Source of the DNA: Pseudomonas sp. NFIX28
GTDB taxonomy: Bacteria; Pseudomonadota; Gammaproteobacteria; Pseudomonadales; Pseudomonadaceae
Length of the DNA: 64,000 nucleotides
Reading direction: 5' to 3'
Assembly (NCBI RefSeq): GCF_900107395.1
Contig: NZ_FNPW01000002.1
Coordinates: forward strand, 377,826 to 441,825
In this document: piece by piece, positions 17,997 through 27,634 of the stretch
Layout: each line of letters starts with the position of its first letter
How positions within the stretch are numbered: position 1 is the stretch's first letter
The notes under the pieces: generated by a model
Seen by the model: the letters and a program-made list of their open reading frames with translations, nothing else
Databases searched by the model: none
What the model was told of the DNA's origin: nothing
Position numbers and translations under genes: made by a program

Positions 17997-19970
17997 ATGT
18001 CTCAACCTCGTGCCCGGATCGCCTCGCAGCTTGGTCTCGCACTCGCCGTGGTACTGGCGATCGTGATCAGCGGCAGTACCGTTTTCGCCCTGCGCTCGCT
18101 GGACGCCGCCAACCTCGCCACCCGGGAAGAACACCTGGCCAGTGAGGCCCGGCTGCTGGCCGACCAGCTCAACACCTTCCACAGCACCTTGCGCGAAAGC
18201 ACCCAGCGCCTGAGCGGGTTGTTCGAAAAGCGTTTCAGCGGCGGCCTGAGCCTGCACCCGGACCAGCCGGTGACCGTGGCCGGTACCCGGACCCCGGGCC
18301 TGTACCTGGGTGACGTGGTGCTGAACAACAACTTCGAGGAAGTCGACGAGTTCAAGCAGATGACCGCCGGCGTGGCGACCGTGTTCGTGCGCAGCGGCGA
18401 CGACTTCATCCGCGTCAGCACCTCGTTGAGCAAGCAGGACGGCAGCCGGGCCATCGGCACCCTGCTGGACCACGCGCACCCGGCCTACCAGAAACTCATG
18501 GCGGGGCAGAGTTATGTCGGCCGCGCGCTGCTCTTCGAGCGCCTGTACATGACCCAGTACACGCCAGTGCGGGACAGCGCCGGCCAGGTGATCGCGGTGC
18601 TGTTCGTCGGCTTCGACTACACCGACGCGCAGAACGCCCAGTTCGCCAACCTCAAGCGCTTCCGCATCGGCCAGACCGGTTCCCTGGCATTGCTCGACGA
18701 ACAGCAAAAATGGCTGGTCCCGCCGGCCGGCGTACAAGCCCTGGAGCAGGCGGCGACCGTCACCGAACTGGCCGGGCAATCAGGCAAGGGGCGTTTCTGG
18801 AGCGACAAGGCCGAGGACTTCTACAGCGTCGCCGTCCCTTTCGAGGGCGGCCCCTGGTCGGTGGTGGCGAGCATGCCGAAGGCCGAGATTCGCGCCGTGA
18901 CCTGGAGCGTCGGTACGCGCCTGGTCATCGGCAGCCTGTTGGCGATGCTGCTGGCGGTGGGTGCCACGGTCTGGCTGCTGCGCAGCAAGCTTGCGCCGCT
19001 GGGTGACCTGGTGCGCCAGGCCGACGCCTTGGGCAAAGGCGACCTGAGTGCGCGCCTGAATGTCTCCAGCCAGGATGAGATCGGCCAGTTGGCGGGCAGC
19101 TTCAACCAGATGGGCCAGGCCCTGTCGACCATGGTCGAGCACATCCGCCAGGCCGCCGCGCAAGTCAATGGCCGGGCCCAGGCGCTGTCCGGGCTATCGA
19201 GTGGGGCATACGAGGGCATGGAGCAGCAGTCGGGCGAGATCAGCAGCATGGCCGGGGCGGTGGAAGAGTTCAGCGCCACCTCGCTGAACATCGCCGACAA
19301 CATGGGCAACACCGAGCGCCTGGCCCAGGAAAATGCCCAGCAGACCCGGATCGGCCGCACCTCGATGGAGGAAGCCTCGGCCTCGCTGGAGCAAATCGCC
19401 GGCGCCTTGAACAGCACCGCCACGGTGATCGATACCCTGGGCCAGCGCTCCGAGGAAATCGGCGGCATCGTCGGGGTGATCACCGCGATTGCCGACCAGA
19501 CCAACCTGCTGGCGCTCAACGCCGCCATCGAAGCCGCGCGTGCCGGCGAGCAAGGCCGCGGCTTTGCCGTGGTTGCCGACGAGGTGCGCAACCTGGCGTC
19601 GCGAACCCGCGAAGCCACCGACGAAATCTCGGTGATGATCAACAGCATCCAGCAGGAAACCGGCAACGCCATCGCCACCATGGAGCAGGGCAACGTGTTG
19701 ATGCGCGAAGGCCTGTCGCGCAACGCCAATGTCGCCTCGGCCCTGGCGCGCATCGACGAGCAGAGCCGCTCGGCCGGCGAGCAGTTCGCCGCGATCACCA
19801 CCGCGACCCAGGAGCAGAGCAGCACCGCGACCCTGCTCAGCAGCAACCTGCAGAGCATCGCCCTGGCCAATAGCGAACAGCGCGAAGTGGTGTCGAACCT
19901 GGCGATCACCGCCAAGGAACTGGAGAAGCTGGCGGCCGACCTGCGCCAGGAGGTCGACCGCTTCCGCTGA
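17997..19970 (+). CDS. methyl-accepting chemotaxis protein with Cache 3/Cache 2-type sensor
   Basis: This 657-residue chemoreceptor has a membrane segment at residues 9-32, a long periplasmic Cache-type sensor (about 33-300), a second membrane segment (about 302-325), a HAMP domain (326-380) and a signalling domain. The CheA/CheW-binding hairpin tip is visible as [37 protein letters not shown], given here only as the family signature around residues 495-535. There is no C-terminal CheR-binding pentapeptide. The ligand is unknown. It is a free-standing gene followed by a REP pair. Confidence 0.92.
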   Translation: MSQPRARIASQLGLALAVVLAIVISGSTVFALRSLDAANLATREEHLASEARLLADQLNTFHSTLRESTQRLSGLFEKRFSGGLSLHPDQPVTVAGTRTPGLYLGDVVLNNNFEEVDEFKQMTAGVATVFVRSGDDFIRVSTSLSKQDGSRAIGTLLDHAHPAYQKLMAGQSYVGRALLFERLYMTQYTPVRDSAGQVIAVLFVGFDYTDAQNAQFANLKRFRIGQTGSLALLDEQQKWLVPPAGVQALEQAATVTELAGQSGKGRFWSDKAEDFYSVAVPFEGGPWSVVASMPKAEIRAVTWSVGTRLVIGSLLAMLLAVGATVWLLRSKLAPLGDLVRQADALGKGDLSARLNVSSQDEIGQLAGSFNQMGQALSTMVEHIRQAAAQVNGRAQALSGLSSGAYEGMEQQSGEISSMAGAVEEFSATSLNIADNMGNTERLAQENAQQTRIGRTSMEEASASLEQIAGALNSTATVIDTLGQRSEEIGGIVGVITAIADQTNLLALNAAIEAARAGEQGRGFAVVADEVRNLASRTREATDEISVMINSIQQETGNAIATMEQGNVLMREGLSRNANVASALARIDEQSRSAGEQFAAITTATQEQSSTATLLSSNLQSIALANSEQREVVSNLAITAKELEKLAADLRQEVDRFR

Positions 19971-20301
19971 CCGCATCGCGGGCAATCCCATCCTCCGTAG
20001 GAGCGAGGCTTGCCCGCGATCACATCAGACCTGCCAGCGCATTCCTCAGCCTTGTCCCCCTGGCCCCGGATCCACGCGCTTGCCGATATCCCGCAAGCGC
20101 GCCAGTTAGTCGACCCTGGTCGGCGCTTCATCCAGGCCGCCGCCTCGCGATCCGGCAGCCAGATCCGCAGCCGCGACAATTGAAGATTCGCTGAGTCCTG
20201 GGTAGGCGTTCACGTGAGCTCGCCTGTTGCGGAAATTAAGTTGCTGAAACGTTTCATCAGCGCTATAAAAATTCCCACAACTCCAATAAAGGCACCTGCT
20301 C
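19971..20301. other. gene-free stretch with a REP pair and a possible coding remnant
   Basis: A REP pair lies at 19975-20021 (CGCATCGCGGGCAATCC facing GTAGGAGCGAGGCTTGCCC). Bases 20030-20180 have coding-like composition on the minus strand but no intact frame or recognisable domain. Bases 20190-20301 are more AT-rich and probably hold the promoter of the following gene. Confidence 0.5.
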
Positions 20302-21516
20302 ATGACCCCGCTCCGTTTGCTGCTCGCTACTTCCGCATTCACCGCTGCTTCCCATGCCATGGCCTGGGACTACGTTCTGCTCGATACCGATAAGGCCGCC
20401 GAGGATTTTCGTGTCACCAGCCAACAGCTGGGCGTGAAGACCGACCCACCTTTTTCCGTGACCCTGCGCACCCTGCATGGCGGGCGGCAGGAGGGCGTGA
20501 GCATTGTCGACATCGACAACGGGGCGATGCAGCTCTCGGTGGTGCCGACCCGCGGCATGAACGTGCTGCAGGCTTCCGTCGGCCAGGTGCGCATGGGCTG
20601 GGATTCGCCGGTCAAGGAGGTGGTCAACCCGGTGTTCATCGAGCTCAACGGTCGCGGCGGCCTGGGCTGGCTGGAAGGTTTCAACGAGCTGGTGACCCGC
20701 TGCGGCTATGAGTGGGTCGGGCATCCGGGCATGGATAACGGCGAGCTGCTGACCTTGCACGGTCGGGCGGCGAATATCCCGGCGAACAAGGTCACCCTGC
20801 ATATCGACGAGAAGCCGCCATACGCCATCAGCCTGCGCGGCGAGCTCAAGGAGCAGGCGTTCAAGAAGGTCGATTTCTCGGTGGCCACCGAGCTGGTAAC
20901 CGAGCCGGGCAGCACCCGTTTCGCCCTCAACGACACCCTGACCAACAACGGCGACTACCCGAAGGAATACCAGGCGCTGTACCACAGCAACTTCAGCACG
21001 CCGTTCCTCGAAGAGGGGGCGAAGTTCGCCGCGCCGGTGAAGCAGGTGTCGCCGTTCAATGACAAGGCCAAGGGCGATCTTGCCGATTGGCAGGCCTACC
21101 GCGGCCCGACCCGGGATTACGATGAGACCGTCTACAACGTGGTGCCCTACGCCGATGCCCAGGGCGACACCCTGACGGTGCTGCACAACAAGGCCGGTAG
21201 CCTGGGCGTGGCGGTGGGCTTCAATACCCGGCAGTTGCCGGTGTTCTCCCTGTGGAAAAACACCGATACCCAGGGCCAGGGCTACGTGACCGGCCTGGAG
21301 CCGGGCACCAGTTTTTCCTACAACCGCCGCTACCAGCGCCCGCTGGGCCTGGTGCCGACCATTGGCGCCAAGGAGCAACGGCAGTTCCAGATCCATTACA
21401 GCTTGCTGGCCGACAAGGCGGCTGTGGATAAAACCCTGGCCGAGATTCGCCAGATCCAGAACGGCCGCCAGACTGAAGTGCGGCCGACGCCGCTGGTGGA
21501 CCTGAGCAAGGAATAA
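20302..21516 (+). CDS. periplasmic DUF4432 (aldose 1-epimerase-like) protein
   Basis: This 404-residue protein has a signal peptide (MTPLRLLLATSAFTAASHAMA) and a galactose-mutarotase-type beta-sandwich. Conserved DUF4432 features include VVPTRGMNVLQA, WLEGFNELVTRCG, LHGRAANIPA, QALYHSNFSTPFLEEG and LEPGTSFSYNR. The family is related to sugar epimerases, but the natural substrate is not known. It is monocistronic and convergent with comM. Confidence 0.8.
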   Translation: MTPLRLLLATSAFTAASHAMAWDYVLLDTDKAAEDFRVTSQQLGVKTDPPFSVTLRTLHGGRQEGVSIVDIDNGAMQLSVVPTRGMNVLQASVGQVRMGWDSPVKEVVNPVFIELNGRGGLGWLEGFNELVTRCGYEWVGHPGMDNGELLTLHGRAANIPANKVTLHIDEKPPYAISLRGELKEQAFKKVDFSVATELVTEPGSTRFALNDTLTNNGDYPKEYQALYHSNFSTPFLEEGAKFAAPVKQVSPFNDKAKGDLADWQAYRGPTRDYDETVYNVVPYADAQGDTLTVLHNKAGSLGVAVGFNTRQLPVFSLWKNTDTQGQGYVTGLEPGTSFSYNRRYQRPLGLVPTIGAKEQRQFQIHYSLLADKAAVDKTLAEIRQIQNGRQTEVRPTPLVDLSKE

Positions 21517-21522
21517 GCGCTT

Positions 21523-23016
21523 TCAACTCGCGGCCGGCCGGTATTGCAGGGCCTCGGCCAGGTGTTCGCGGCTGATCTGCTCGACCTGCTCGAGGTCCGC
21601 CAGGGTACGGGCAACCTTGAGCAGGCGGTGGGCGGCGCGCAGGGACAGGGTCAGGCGTTCACAGGCGCTTTCCAGCCAGTGCTCGTCGGTTGTGGATAAC
21701 TGGCAATGCCGGCGCAGGCCCGGGAGATCGAGAAAAGCATTGGCGCAGCCCTGGCGCCGTTGTTGCCGCTCCCGGGCGCGGGCCACCAGGGCCGCGGCTT
21801 GCGCGGTGTTATCCCCAGCCTGGGGCTTGGGGTTGAGGGCCGTGCTTTCCCGGGCCACCGTCAGGTGCAGGTCGATGCGGTCGAGCAGCGGCCCGGAGAG
21901 CTTGTTGCGATAGCGCTGGATCTGCTCCGGGGTGCAGCGGCAGCGGCCACTGGGCTCGCCAAGATATCCACAGGGGCAGGGGTTCATCGCCGCCACCAGT
22001 TGGAAGCGCGCCGGAAAATGCACCCGGTCGCGGGCGCGGGCGATAACGATCTGCCCGGACTCCAGCGGCTCGCGCAGCACTTCCAGCACTTTGCGGTCGA
22101 ACTCCGGCAACTCGTCGAGGAACAGCACGCCGTGGTGGGCCAGGGTGATTTCCCCGGGTTGCGGTTTCGAACCGCCGCCGACCAGCGCCGGCCCCGACGC
22201 CGAGTGGTGAGGCTGGCGGAAGGGCCGTTGTGGCCAATGGCTCAGGGGAACATGGCTGGTGACCGACTGGATGGCTGCCACTTCCAGGGCTTCCTGCTCT
22301 TCCAGCGGTGGCAGCAGGCCGGGCAGGCGGCTGGCCAGCAAGGTCTTGCCGGTGCCCGGCGGGCCGCTGAACAGCAGGTTGTGCGCCCCGGCCGCGGCCA
22401 CTAGCAGCGCACGCTTGGCGGCCAGTTGGCCCTGCACTTCATTCAGGTCGGGGTAGGGGCGGTCCTGGTAGAGCAGGCCGTCCGACGCATAAGGCGCGAT
22501 CGGCGTATGGCCGTTGAAGTGGGCCACGGCTTCCAGCAAATGGTCGACCGCGATCACTTTCAGCCCTGAGGCCAGGCAGGCTTCCTCGGCATTCGCGCGC
22601 GGCACCATCAGCGTGCGCCCGGCCTGGCGCGCCGCCAGGGCCGCCGGCAAGACCCCGCGCACCGGGCGGACCGCACCGGAAAGCGCCAGCTCGCCCAGGC
22701 ACTCGACGTCCTCCAGGGCCAGGGTCGGCACCTGCACGCTGGCGGCGAGAATGCCCAGGGCGATGGCCAGGTCGAAGCGCCCACCGTCCTTGGGCAGGTC
22801 GGCCGGGGCGAGATTGAGGGTGATGCGCCGGGCCGGAAAGTCGAAGCCGGCATTGAGAATGGCGCTGCGCACCCGGTCCTTGCTTTCCTTGACCGCCGCT
22901 TCGGGCAGGCCCACCAGGGTCAGGGCCGGCAGGCCGTTGGCCAGATGGACTTCGACCGACACCGCCGGCGCTTGCACGCCGGTCTGGGCACGGCTGTGGA
23001 CAATGGCCAGAGACAT
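21523..23016 (-). CDS. comM: ComM/YifB-type AAA+ ATPase (Mg chelatase-like)
   Basis: This 497-residue protein has an N-terminal ChlI-type subdomain (SLAIVHSRAQTGVQAPAVSVEVHLANGLP), a Walker A FSGPPGTGKTLLASRLPGLLPP, a Walker B LFLDELPEF and a C-terminal ChlI domain with the short zinc-like motif CPCGYLG plus CRCTPEQ. ComM is a hexameric helicase that promotes branch migration during natural transformation. The start at 23016 leaves out a weak upstream extension. In P. aeruginosa its neighbour is ubiK; here a seven-gene operon intervenes. Confidence 0.93.
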   Translation of the reverse strand: MSLAIVHSRAQTGVQAPAVSVEVHLANGLPALTLVGLPEAAVKESKDRVRSAILNAGFDFPARRITLNLAPADLPKDGGRFDLAIALGILAASVQVPTLALEDVECLGELALSGAVRPVRGVLPAALAARQAGRTLMVPRANAEEACLASGLKVIAVDHLLEAVAHFNGHTPIAPYASDGLLYQDRPYPDLNEVQGQLAAKRALLVAAAGAHNLLFSGPPGTGKTLLASRLPGLLPPLEEQEALEVAAIQSVTSHVPLSHWPQRPFRQPHHSASGPALVGGGSKPQPGEITLAHHGVLFLDELPEFDRKVLEVLREPLESGQIVIARARDRVHFPARFQLVAAMNPCPCGYLGEPSGRCRCTPEQIQRYRNKLSGPLLDRIDLHLTVARESTALNPKPQAGDNTAQAAALVARARERQQRRQGCANAFLDLPGLRRHCQLSTTDEHWLESACERLTLSLRAAHRLLKVARTLADLEQVEQISREHLAEALQYRPAAS

Positions 23017-23124
23017 GACTCGTTCCTTGAGGCTGGGAAACCGCGTCCTGCGGTTGTGCAAGCCTAGCCCCGGCCGGAGCTTCGTCGCGCCGGAAAATCG
23101 GCTCAGGATGTTGCAGCGGGCGGC

Positions 23125-23874
23125 TCAGCCGCGCCAGTCGTGGGACCAGCCCGGCTGTGCGATGCGCGCTTCGTACAGGGCGATATCCGACTGATTGTCG
23201 ACTTCCACCCAGCCGCCGCGAATGGCCACGGCGGTGATGGCGGTGCCGGCCTGGAGCAGGGCGCGCAGCAGGCTGGTCATGTCCAGCTGGTCGATCTGCT
23301 GCTGGCTCATGCCGGACAGCAGTGTCCGGACCTGGCTCCAGCCGTCGGGGGTGAATTTCAGCAGGCCCATGTATTGGCCTTCGATTTCCTCGCGGCTGGC
23401 GGTTTTTTCACCGATGCCCAGCAACTGGCCGGCCTGTTGGCGGAAGCTTTCGGCATCGCTGAGGGGGTCATCGAAGCGCGCCGACCACAGGTCCCACCAA
23501 TCGAGGTCGTAGGTGATGCTCAGGGGCGCCTGGGAGGCCATCAGGTCGCGGACGATGTCCGGGCGGTAGACGATGTCGCCGTAGCACACCAGGGTCGGCC
23601 CGCTGGACAGCAGGGCGTCGGCGCGCATCAGGCTGCGCACCATGTTGCTGCTGGCCCAATGCGGGTTGTACAGCCGGCTCTGGCCGTAGCCTTCGAGGGC
23701 TTCGCTGCAATAACCGCTGACCAGGTGCACCTCGTCGACTCCGGCGTTGTCCAGGGCTTGCAGCTGCCATTCGAGCAGCGGCTTGCCAGCCAGGCGGGCC
23801 AGGGGCTTGGGTTGCGTGGCGGTCAGGTGTTTCAGGCGGGAGCCGCGGCCGGCGGCGAGAATTACGGCTTTCAT
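23125..23874 (-). CDS. MobA/GlmU-like nucleotidyltransferase, candidate CTP:phosphoglutamine cytidylyltransferase (Cj1416-like)
   Basis: This 249-residue protein carries the N-terminal nucleotidyltransferase signature LAAGRGSRLKHLT followed by the conserved KPLARLAGKPLLEW lysine segment, and VCYGDIVY as the metal-binding aspartate region. It is the last gene of the seven-gene operon, 6 bases after the amidotransferase-like gene. C. jejuni Cj1416 makes CDP-L-glutamine from CTP and L-glutamine phosphate and belongs to this family. The gene order kinase, hydrolase, cytidylyltransferase is the same as Cj1418-1417-1416. A sugar-phosphate or choline-phosphate transferase is the alternative if the neighbours are ignored. 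Confidence 0.75.
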   Translation of the reverse strand: MKAVILAAGRGSRLKHLTATQPKPLARLAGKPLLEWQLQALDNAGVDEVHLVSGYCSEALEGYGQSRLYNPHWASSNMVRSLMRADALLSSGPTLVCYGDIVYRPDIVRDLMASQAPLSITYDLDWWDLWSARFDDPLSDAESFRQQAGQLLGIGEKTASREEIEGQYMGLLKFTPDGWSQVRTLLSGMSQQQIDQLDMTSLLRALLQAGTAITAVAIRGGWVEVDNQSDIALYEARIAQPGWSHDWRG

Positions 23875-23880
23875 GTCAGG

Positions 23881-24513
23881 TCACTCAAAGAGCCATTGGC
23901 ACAGTTGTCGATCGGCTTCGTGCAGGGTTGTTTCGCGCTCGGGGTGCCACATGATGCCGGCCACCTTGAGGTGGGTATGCACCAGGGCCTCGCAGTTCCC
24001 GGCAGCGTCCACGGCCCAGGGGCGCAGGGCGGCGGGCAGCGGCTCGAGCAACTGTTTGCCGTGGAAGGAATTGACCGAGCGCGAAGCGGCCTGGCCCTGT
24101 AGCCAGGGCAGCCCGTCGGCGGCCAGCAAGTTGATGCGGTGGCGCTGCGCGACGTGCACGCTGCGGTCGGCCTCGGTCAGCTGGCCGCCGAAAAAGCTGT
24201 GGATCAGTTGCAGCCCGCGGCACACCCCGAGCACTGGCAGCCGCTCGGCCAGGCAGTGGGCAAGCAGCGCCTGTTCGCTCCGGTCGCGCAACGGGTCGTC
24301 GCCGAGGTCGTCGCCACCACTGAAAATCAGCCCTTGCACGCCCTGGTCCCGGGCATAGGCCACGGTGTCGTCGCCCAGGTTGGGCAACAGCAGCCATTGG
24401 TGGCCGCAGCCCAGCTCGCTGAAAAAGCGGTACCAGTCCCTGGCCAGGCCATCGCGCGGTTCATGGTAGGCCTGCGGGTTGCAGGTTCGCAGGGTGATAC
24501 CGAGGCGTTTCAT
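23881..24513 (-). CDS. class I glutamine amidotransferase-like hydrolase (peptidase C26), candidate Cj1417-like gamma-glutamyl-CDP-amidate hydrolase
   Basis: This 210-residue protein has the catalytic triad of the gamma-glutamyl hydrolase/PuuD group: C98 in LGVCRGLQ, then H190 and E192 in MWHPERE. SGGDDLGDDPLRDR is the family's glycine-rich substrate loop. In C. jejuni, Cj1417 of this family cleaves CDP-L-glutamine to cytidine diphosphoramidate and glutamate. It overlaps the glutamine-kinase-like gene by 4 bases. Without the context it would be called gamma-glutamyl-GABA hydrolase. Confidence 0.78.
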   Translation of the reverse strand: MKRLGITLRTCNPQAYHEPRDGLARDWYRFFSELGCGHQWLLLPNLGDDTVAYARDQGVQGLIFSGGDDLGDDPLRDRSEQALLAHCLAERLPVLGVCRGLQLIHSFFGGQLTEADRSVHVAQRHRINLLAADGLPWLQGQAASRSVNSFHGKQLLEPLPAALRPWAVDAAGNCEALVHTHLKVAGIMWHPERETTLHEADRQLCQWLFE

Positions 24514-26909
24514 GGCTGCACCGGGTTCAGGGTCTTGTCGCGGCAGTTCAGGGCGATCCGTGGGCTGCGCAGGATCCGGTTGAACAGCTGCTCGCCGCAG
24601 CCGATGGCCGCCGGGATGCCGAACTCGGCGCAGCGGATGGCCATGTGCGAATTGGCCCCGCCGTATTGGGTGACGAGCCCGACGATGCCCCGGGTAAAGA
24701 CCCAGTCGTAGCCGGGGTCGGCGTTTTCGATGCAGACGATCTTGCCTTTGAGCGGTGCCGAGGCCGGGGTGTCCTGGCGCAAGTGCATGCCGTTGGCTTC
24801 GATGTTCTGCCGGGTGATGAAGTTGGGCAGGCTGCGATGCAGCGGCGCGACGAACACATCGTCGACCGTGCTGATCAGATGCCCGAGTTTCAGCGAGATG
24901 CCCTGTTCATAGCTGCGCCGTGCCTGGCTGGCCGACTCCAGCAGGACGCGGTCGGTGTCGTCCATCAGCGGTGCGGTGAGGCTGTCGAGCAAGGGGTGGA
25001 TATCCAGAAAGGACAGGTCTTCCCGGGCCAGGCCGACGTCGGCGCCCCAGTTCACCAACAGTTGCAGGGCATCGGACAGGTCGCGGGTGAACACCAGCTT
25101 GGCGTATTCCCGGGCCTGGATGGCCTGGCTGGCATAGTCCAGCAGGTGTTCGGCGGTCAGCGGCCAATTTTGCTCGTCGATCAGCCGTTGCAGGGCCTGG
25201 CGTTCTTCGGTTTGCAATTGGAATGTCGCCTGCGGGCCTTCGCCGAGTGCCAGCTCGACGGTCGTTGCGGCGAACAGGTCGTGGCGTTCGTCATATCGCA
25301 ACGAGGTGATGTCGTAGGTGCCGGGGCGCAGATGGCCGAACTTGGCGACGAAGGCCGGCAGGGCCCGGGCGTCGGCGCAGACCTGGGCGTATTCGCCGAT
25401 CAGTTCGGTAGTGACGGTGCGGATCGACTGCTTCCAGGCCAGCAGGCGCTCATCGCTCAGGGCGCCTCGGCGACAGGCCGAGCGCAGCAGGGCTTCGGCG
25501 ATGAAGGCATGCCGGGCGAGTATGGCGAACGGCAGCGTGCCTTCCTCGCGGCAGTCGTGCAGCAGGCGCTGGATGCTATCGAGACCTGCCGGCAGGGCAT
25601 CGAGACGGCGGCTTTGCTGGCGGCTTTCGTGAGTGCGCACCTGATCGAGCAAGGGCGGCAGCGCTCCGGCGCCAGCGCCGGTCAGCGCCCGCAGCGTCAA
25701 CTGGTCGAGGGCCGCGCGATAGGCCTGTTGTTCGGCGGTGCTGAGGCAGTCGCCGTACCGCTCGGCGAAGTCGGCGTCGAAGGTGAAGTCCAGGCAGGTC
25801 TGGACGATGTCGAATTCGATCTTGTCGTGCCATTGCGGGTGGGCTTGCAGGCGCTGCAGCCAGGCGTCGACCAATTTACTGCACAGCCCCGGCTCCAGGC
25901 CCGCCGGCAGGAGGGAGTTGAAGCTGCAGCGCACGTCGATGTACGGGTGATGGCCCAGCATCACCATCAGCGCCTGGTGCCGCGGATGGTGATAACCCAT
26001 CAGGGCGCGCGCTTCGCGCCAGGTCGAATCCGTCACCAGGCGGCGATACAGCGATGCCGCCAGCGGGCGCGGGGTGGTGCCGATGATTTCCGCCGGGTTC
26101 CAGTCGGGCATGACCCCCAGCAAGGTGCTGTCGCCATACAGGCCGGCCTGGGGGGCCAGGCGTTTGCCGAGGAAGCCCTGGAGGTGCTCGAGCTGGCGCG
26201 CCACCCGCCGTTCGGTGACCGGGTGCCAGGTGTTGCACAAGGTGATGCGCCGCACTTGCAGCACATACACCTGCTGGTGGCGGTCGACGGCGAATTCGAT
26301 GTCCAGCGGCACCTTGCCGCACAGCGTTTCCAGTTCCCTGCAGGCATCGATCACTGCCTGCAGGCGCGGGGAGCGCAGTTGGCTGCTGGCGGTGTCGCGG
26401 TAGACCAGCACGGTTTTCTGGATGCCCTGGCCGCCGGTGATGGTGTCGGTCAGCCCGCTCTCATCGTCGTAATTCACCACGTAGTAAGGGGCGCCGTGCT
26501 CCAGGTCGTGGGTCATGACCACGCCGCTCATCTGGATCGAGGTCAGCATCGGCTGGATCAGGATCTGGTTGTCCTCGCAGCGGTGTTCGGCAAAGGACGC
26601 GATCACCTGCTCGATGGCTGCGCTCAAGGCCTGTGGCGCGGTGGCGCTGACATTCAGGCAGCTGGTGAACAGGCCGGCCATCGAACTGTTGAAGCCGTCC
26701 TCGTTTTGCGCGCTGCTGCGCACGATCACGCAACCGCCATGCTCCATCCGGGCAATGTTCTGCAGCACGTCCGCGGGGGCCTCTTGCCACTGGCGCGCGG
26801 TGAAGAAATACAGCGGCAGGATCCGCGAGCGGGTGACCCGTGGTTGCAGGCGCTCCAGGGTTTCAGACTTGGTCCCGAAACGAACGGTGTTGTCGGCAGC
26901 CTGGTTCAT
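24510..26909 (-). CDS. PEP synthase-like protein, candidate L-glutamine kinase (Cj1418-like)
   Basis: This 799-residue protein has an N-terminal ATP-grasp/PPDK_N segment (VRSSAQNED at 63-71, then SMAGLFTS) and a C-terminal phosphohistidine domain with H755 in YGGANSHMAIRCAEFGIP. The middle region does not resemble the PEP/pyruvate TIM barrel of true PEP synthase. That architecture, including the swivelling histidine, is shared by C. jejuni Cj1418, which phosphorylates the amide nitrogen of L-glutamine while ATP goes to AMP and phosphate. It overlaps both neighbours by 4 bases. The activity is inferred from family and context, not shown. Confidence 0.78.
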   Translation of the reverse strand: MNQAADNTVRFGTKSETLERLQPRVTRSRILPLYFFTARQWQEAPADVLQNIARMEHGGCVIVRSSAQNEDGFNSSMAGLFTSCLNVSATAPQALSAAIEQVIASFAEHRCEDNQILIQPMLTSIQMSGVVMTHDLEHGAPYYVVNYDDESGLTDTITGGQGIQKTVLVYRDTASSQLRSPRLQAVIDACRELETLCGKVPLDIEFAVDRHQQVYVLQVRRITLCNTWHPVTERRVARQLEHLQGFLGKRLAPQAGLYGDSTLLGVMPDWNPAEIIGTTPRPLAASLYRRLVTDSTWREARALMGYHHPRHQALMVMLGHHPYIDVRCSFNSLLPAGLEPGLCSKLVDAWLQRLQAHPQWHDKIEFDIVQTCLDFTFDADFAERYGDCLSTAEQQAYRAALDQLTLRALTGAGAGALPPLLDQVRTHESRQQSRRLDALPAGLDSIQRLLHDCREEGTLPFAILARHAFIAEALLRSACRRGALSDERLLAWKQSIRTVTTELIGEYAQVCADARALPAFVAKFGHLRPGTYDITSLRYDERHDLFAATTVELALGEGPQATFQLQTEERQALQRLIDEQNWPLTAEHLLDYASQAIQAREYAKLVFTRDLSDALQLLVNWGADVGLAREDLSFLDIHPLLDSLTAPLMDDTDRVLLESASQARRSYEQGISLKLGHLISTVDDVFVAPLHRSLPNFITRQNIEANGMHLRQDTPASAPLKGKIVCIENADPGYDWVFTRGIVGLVTQYGGANSHMAIRCAEFGIPAAIGCGEQLFNRILRSPRIALNCRDKTLNPVQP

Positions 26910-27634
26910 GACGCGTCCTCATGCTTGTCCACCGTCAGCAACGCCAGGTGTTTGAGCAGCGGGTGGATGATGAAGTAGGGCGGCTTCTCGGCCTCGGCCG
27001 GCAGGGGCCGCAGGGCTCGCTCGCCTTCGCGTCGCCAGTGGCGCAAGACTTCCACCAGCAGGTCGGCGCGGATCGCATTGTCGTACAGGTAGTCGACGTC
27101 CATGCCGGGCGGCGGCAGCGGATAGGCCTTGCGCGCCAGCACCGGGCCGGTGTCGATCTGCTCATCGAGCAGCAGGGCGCTGGCGGCGCATTCGCGCTGT
27201 TCGATGATCTGGTAATACAAAGTGGTGCTGCCGCGATAATCCGGCAGCCAGCCGGAGTGGATATGCAGCACCGGATAGCGGCTCAGCAGGGCCGCGGGCA
27301 CCAGTTGCCCGCCGTAGCCAGAGTAGACCAGCAGGTCTGGGGCCTGGCGGGCAATGCATGCCAGCAGTTGCGGGTCGTCGAGCGCCTGGGTCGGGCATAC
27401 CTCGTGGGGCCAGCCCAGCGCGGCCAGGCAGGTCTCGACGTCCTGGCTCAGGTCTGGGCAGAAAAGCCCGGCAAGCGGTTGTACCCGCAGCTCACGGGTA
27501 GTTTGCAAGGCGCCGCCGCCCTGGCCGTAGACAATCACGGCTTCAGGCTCGATACCCGCCGCCGCCAAGCCTTGCAGATAGGCGACCGAACGCGCGGTGC
27601 GGGCGCAGAGGACCAACAGGCGCGCGCGACTCAT
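26906..27634 (-). CDS. formyltransferase-family protein
   Basis: This 242-residue protein has the catalytic core of folate-dependent formyltransferases: HIHSGWLPDYRGS (124-136) and a terminal LLLDEQIDTGPVL with D161. The canonical first asparagine of the N-x-H motif is a histidine here (H124-I-H126), so true formyl transfer is not certain. Methionyl-tRNA and sugar N-formyltransferases share the fold. There are 4-base overlaps on both sides. It may formylate or hydrolyse an amine on the operon's product; this is inference. Confidence 0.7.
   Translation of the reverse strand: MSRARLLVLCARTARSVAYLQGLAAAGIEPEAVIVYGQGGGALQTTRELRVQPLAGLFCPDLSQDVETCLAALGWPHEVCPTQALDDPQLLACIARQAPDLLVYSGYGGQLVPAALLSRYPVLHIHSGWLPDYRGSTTLYYQIIEQRECAASALLLDEQIDTGPVLARKAYPLPPPGMDVDYLYDNAIRADLLVEVLRHWRREGERALRPLPAEAEKPPYFIIHPLLKHLALLTVDKHEDAS

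Noticed and set aside
20106..20360. 84-codon minus-strand frame before the DUF4432 gene
   Set aside because: It overlaps the signal-peptide region of the DUF4432 gene and has no support.
24510..26909. true phosphoenolpyruvate synthase
   Set aside because: The middle region lacks the PEP/pyruvate-binding barrel signature and the context differs from ppsA.
24645..26978. 777-codon plus-strand frame opposite the glutamine-kinase-like gene
   Set aside because: It is a shadow frame: no domain, no ribosome site, and composition set by third-position GC on the other strand.
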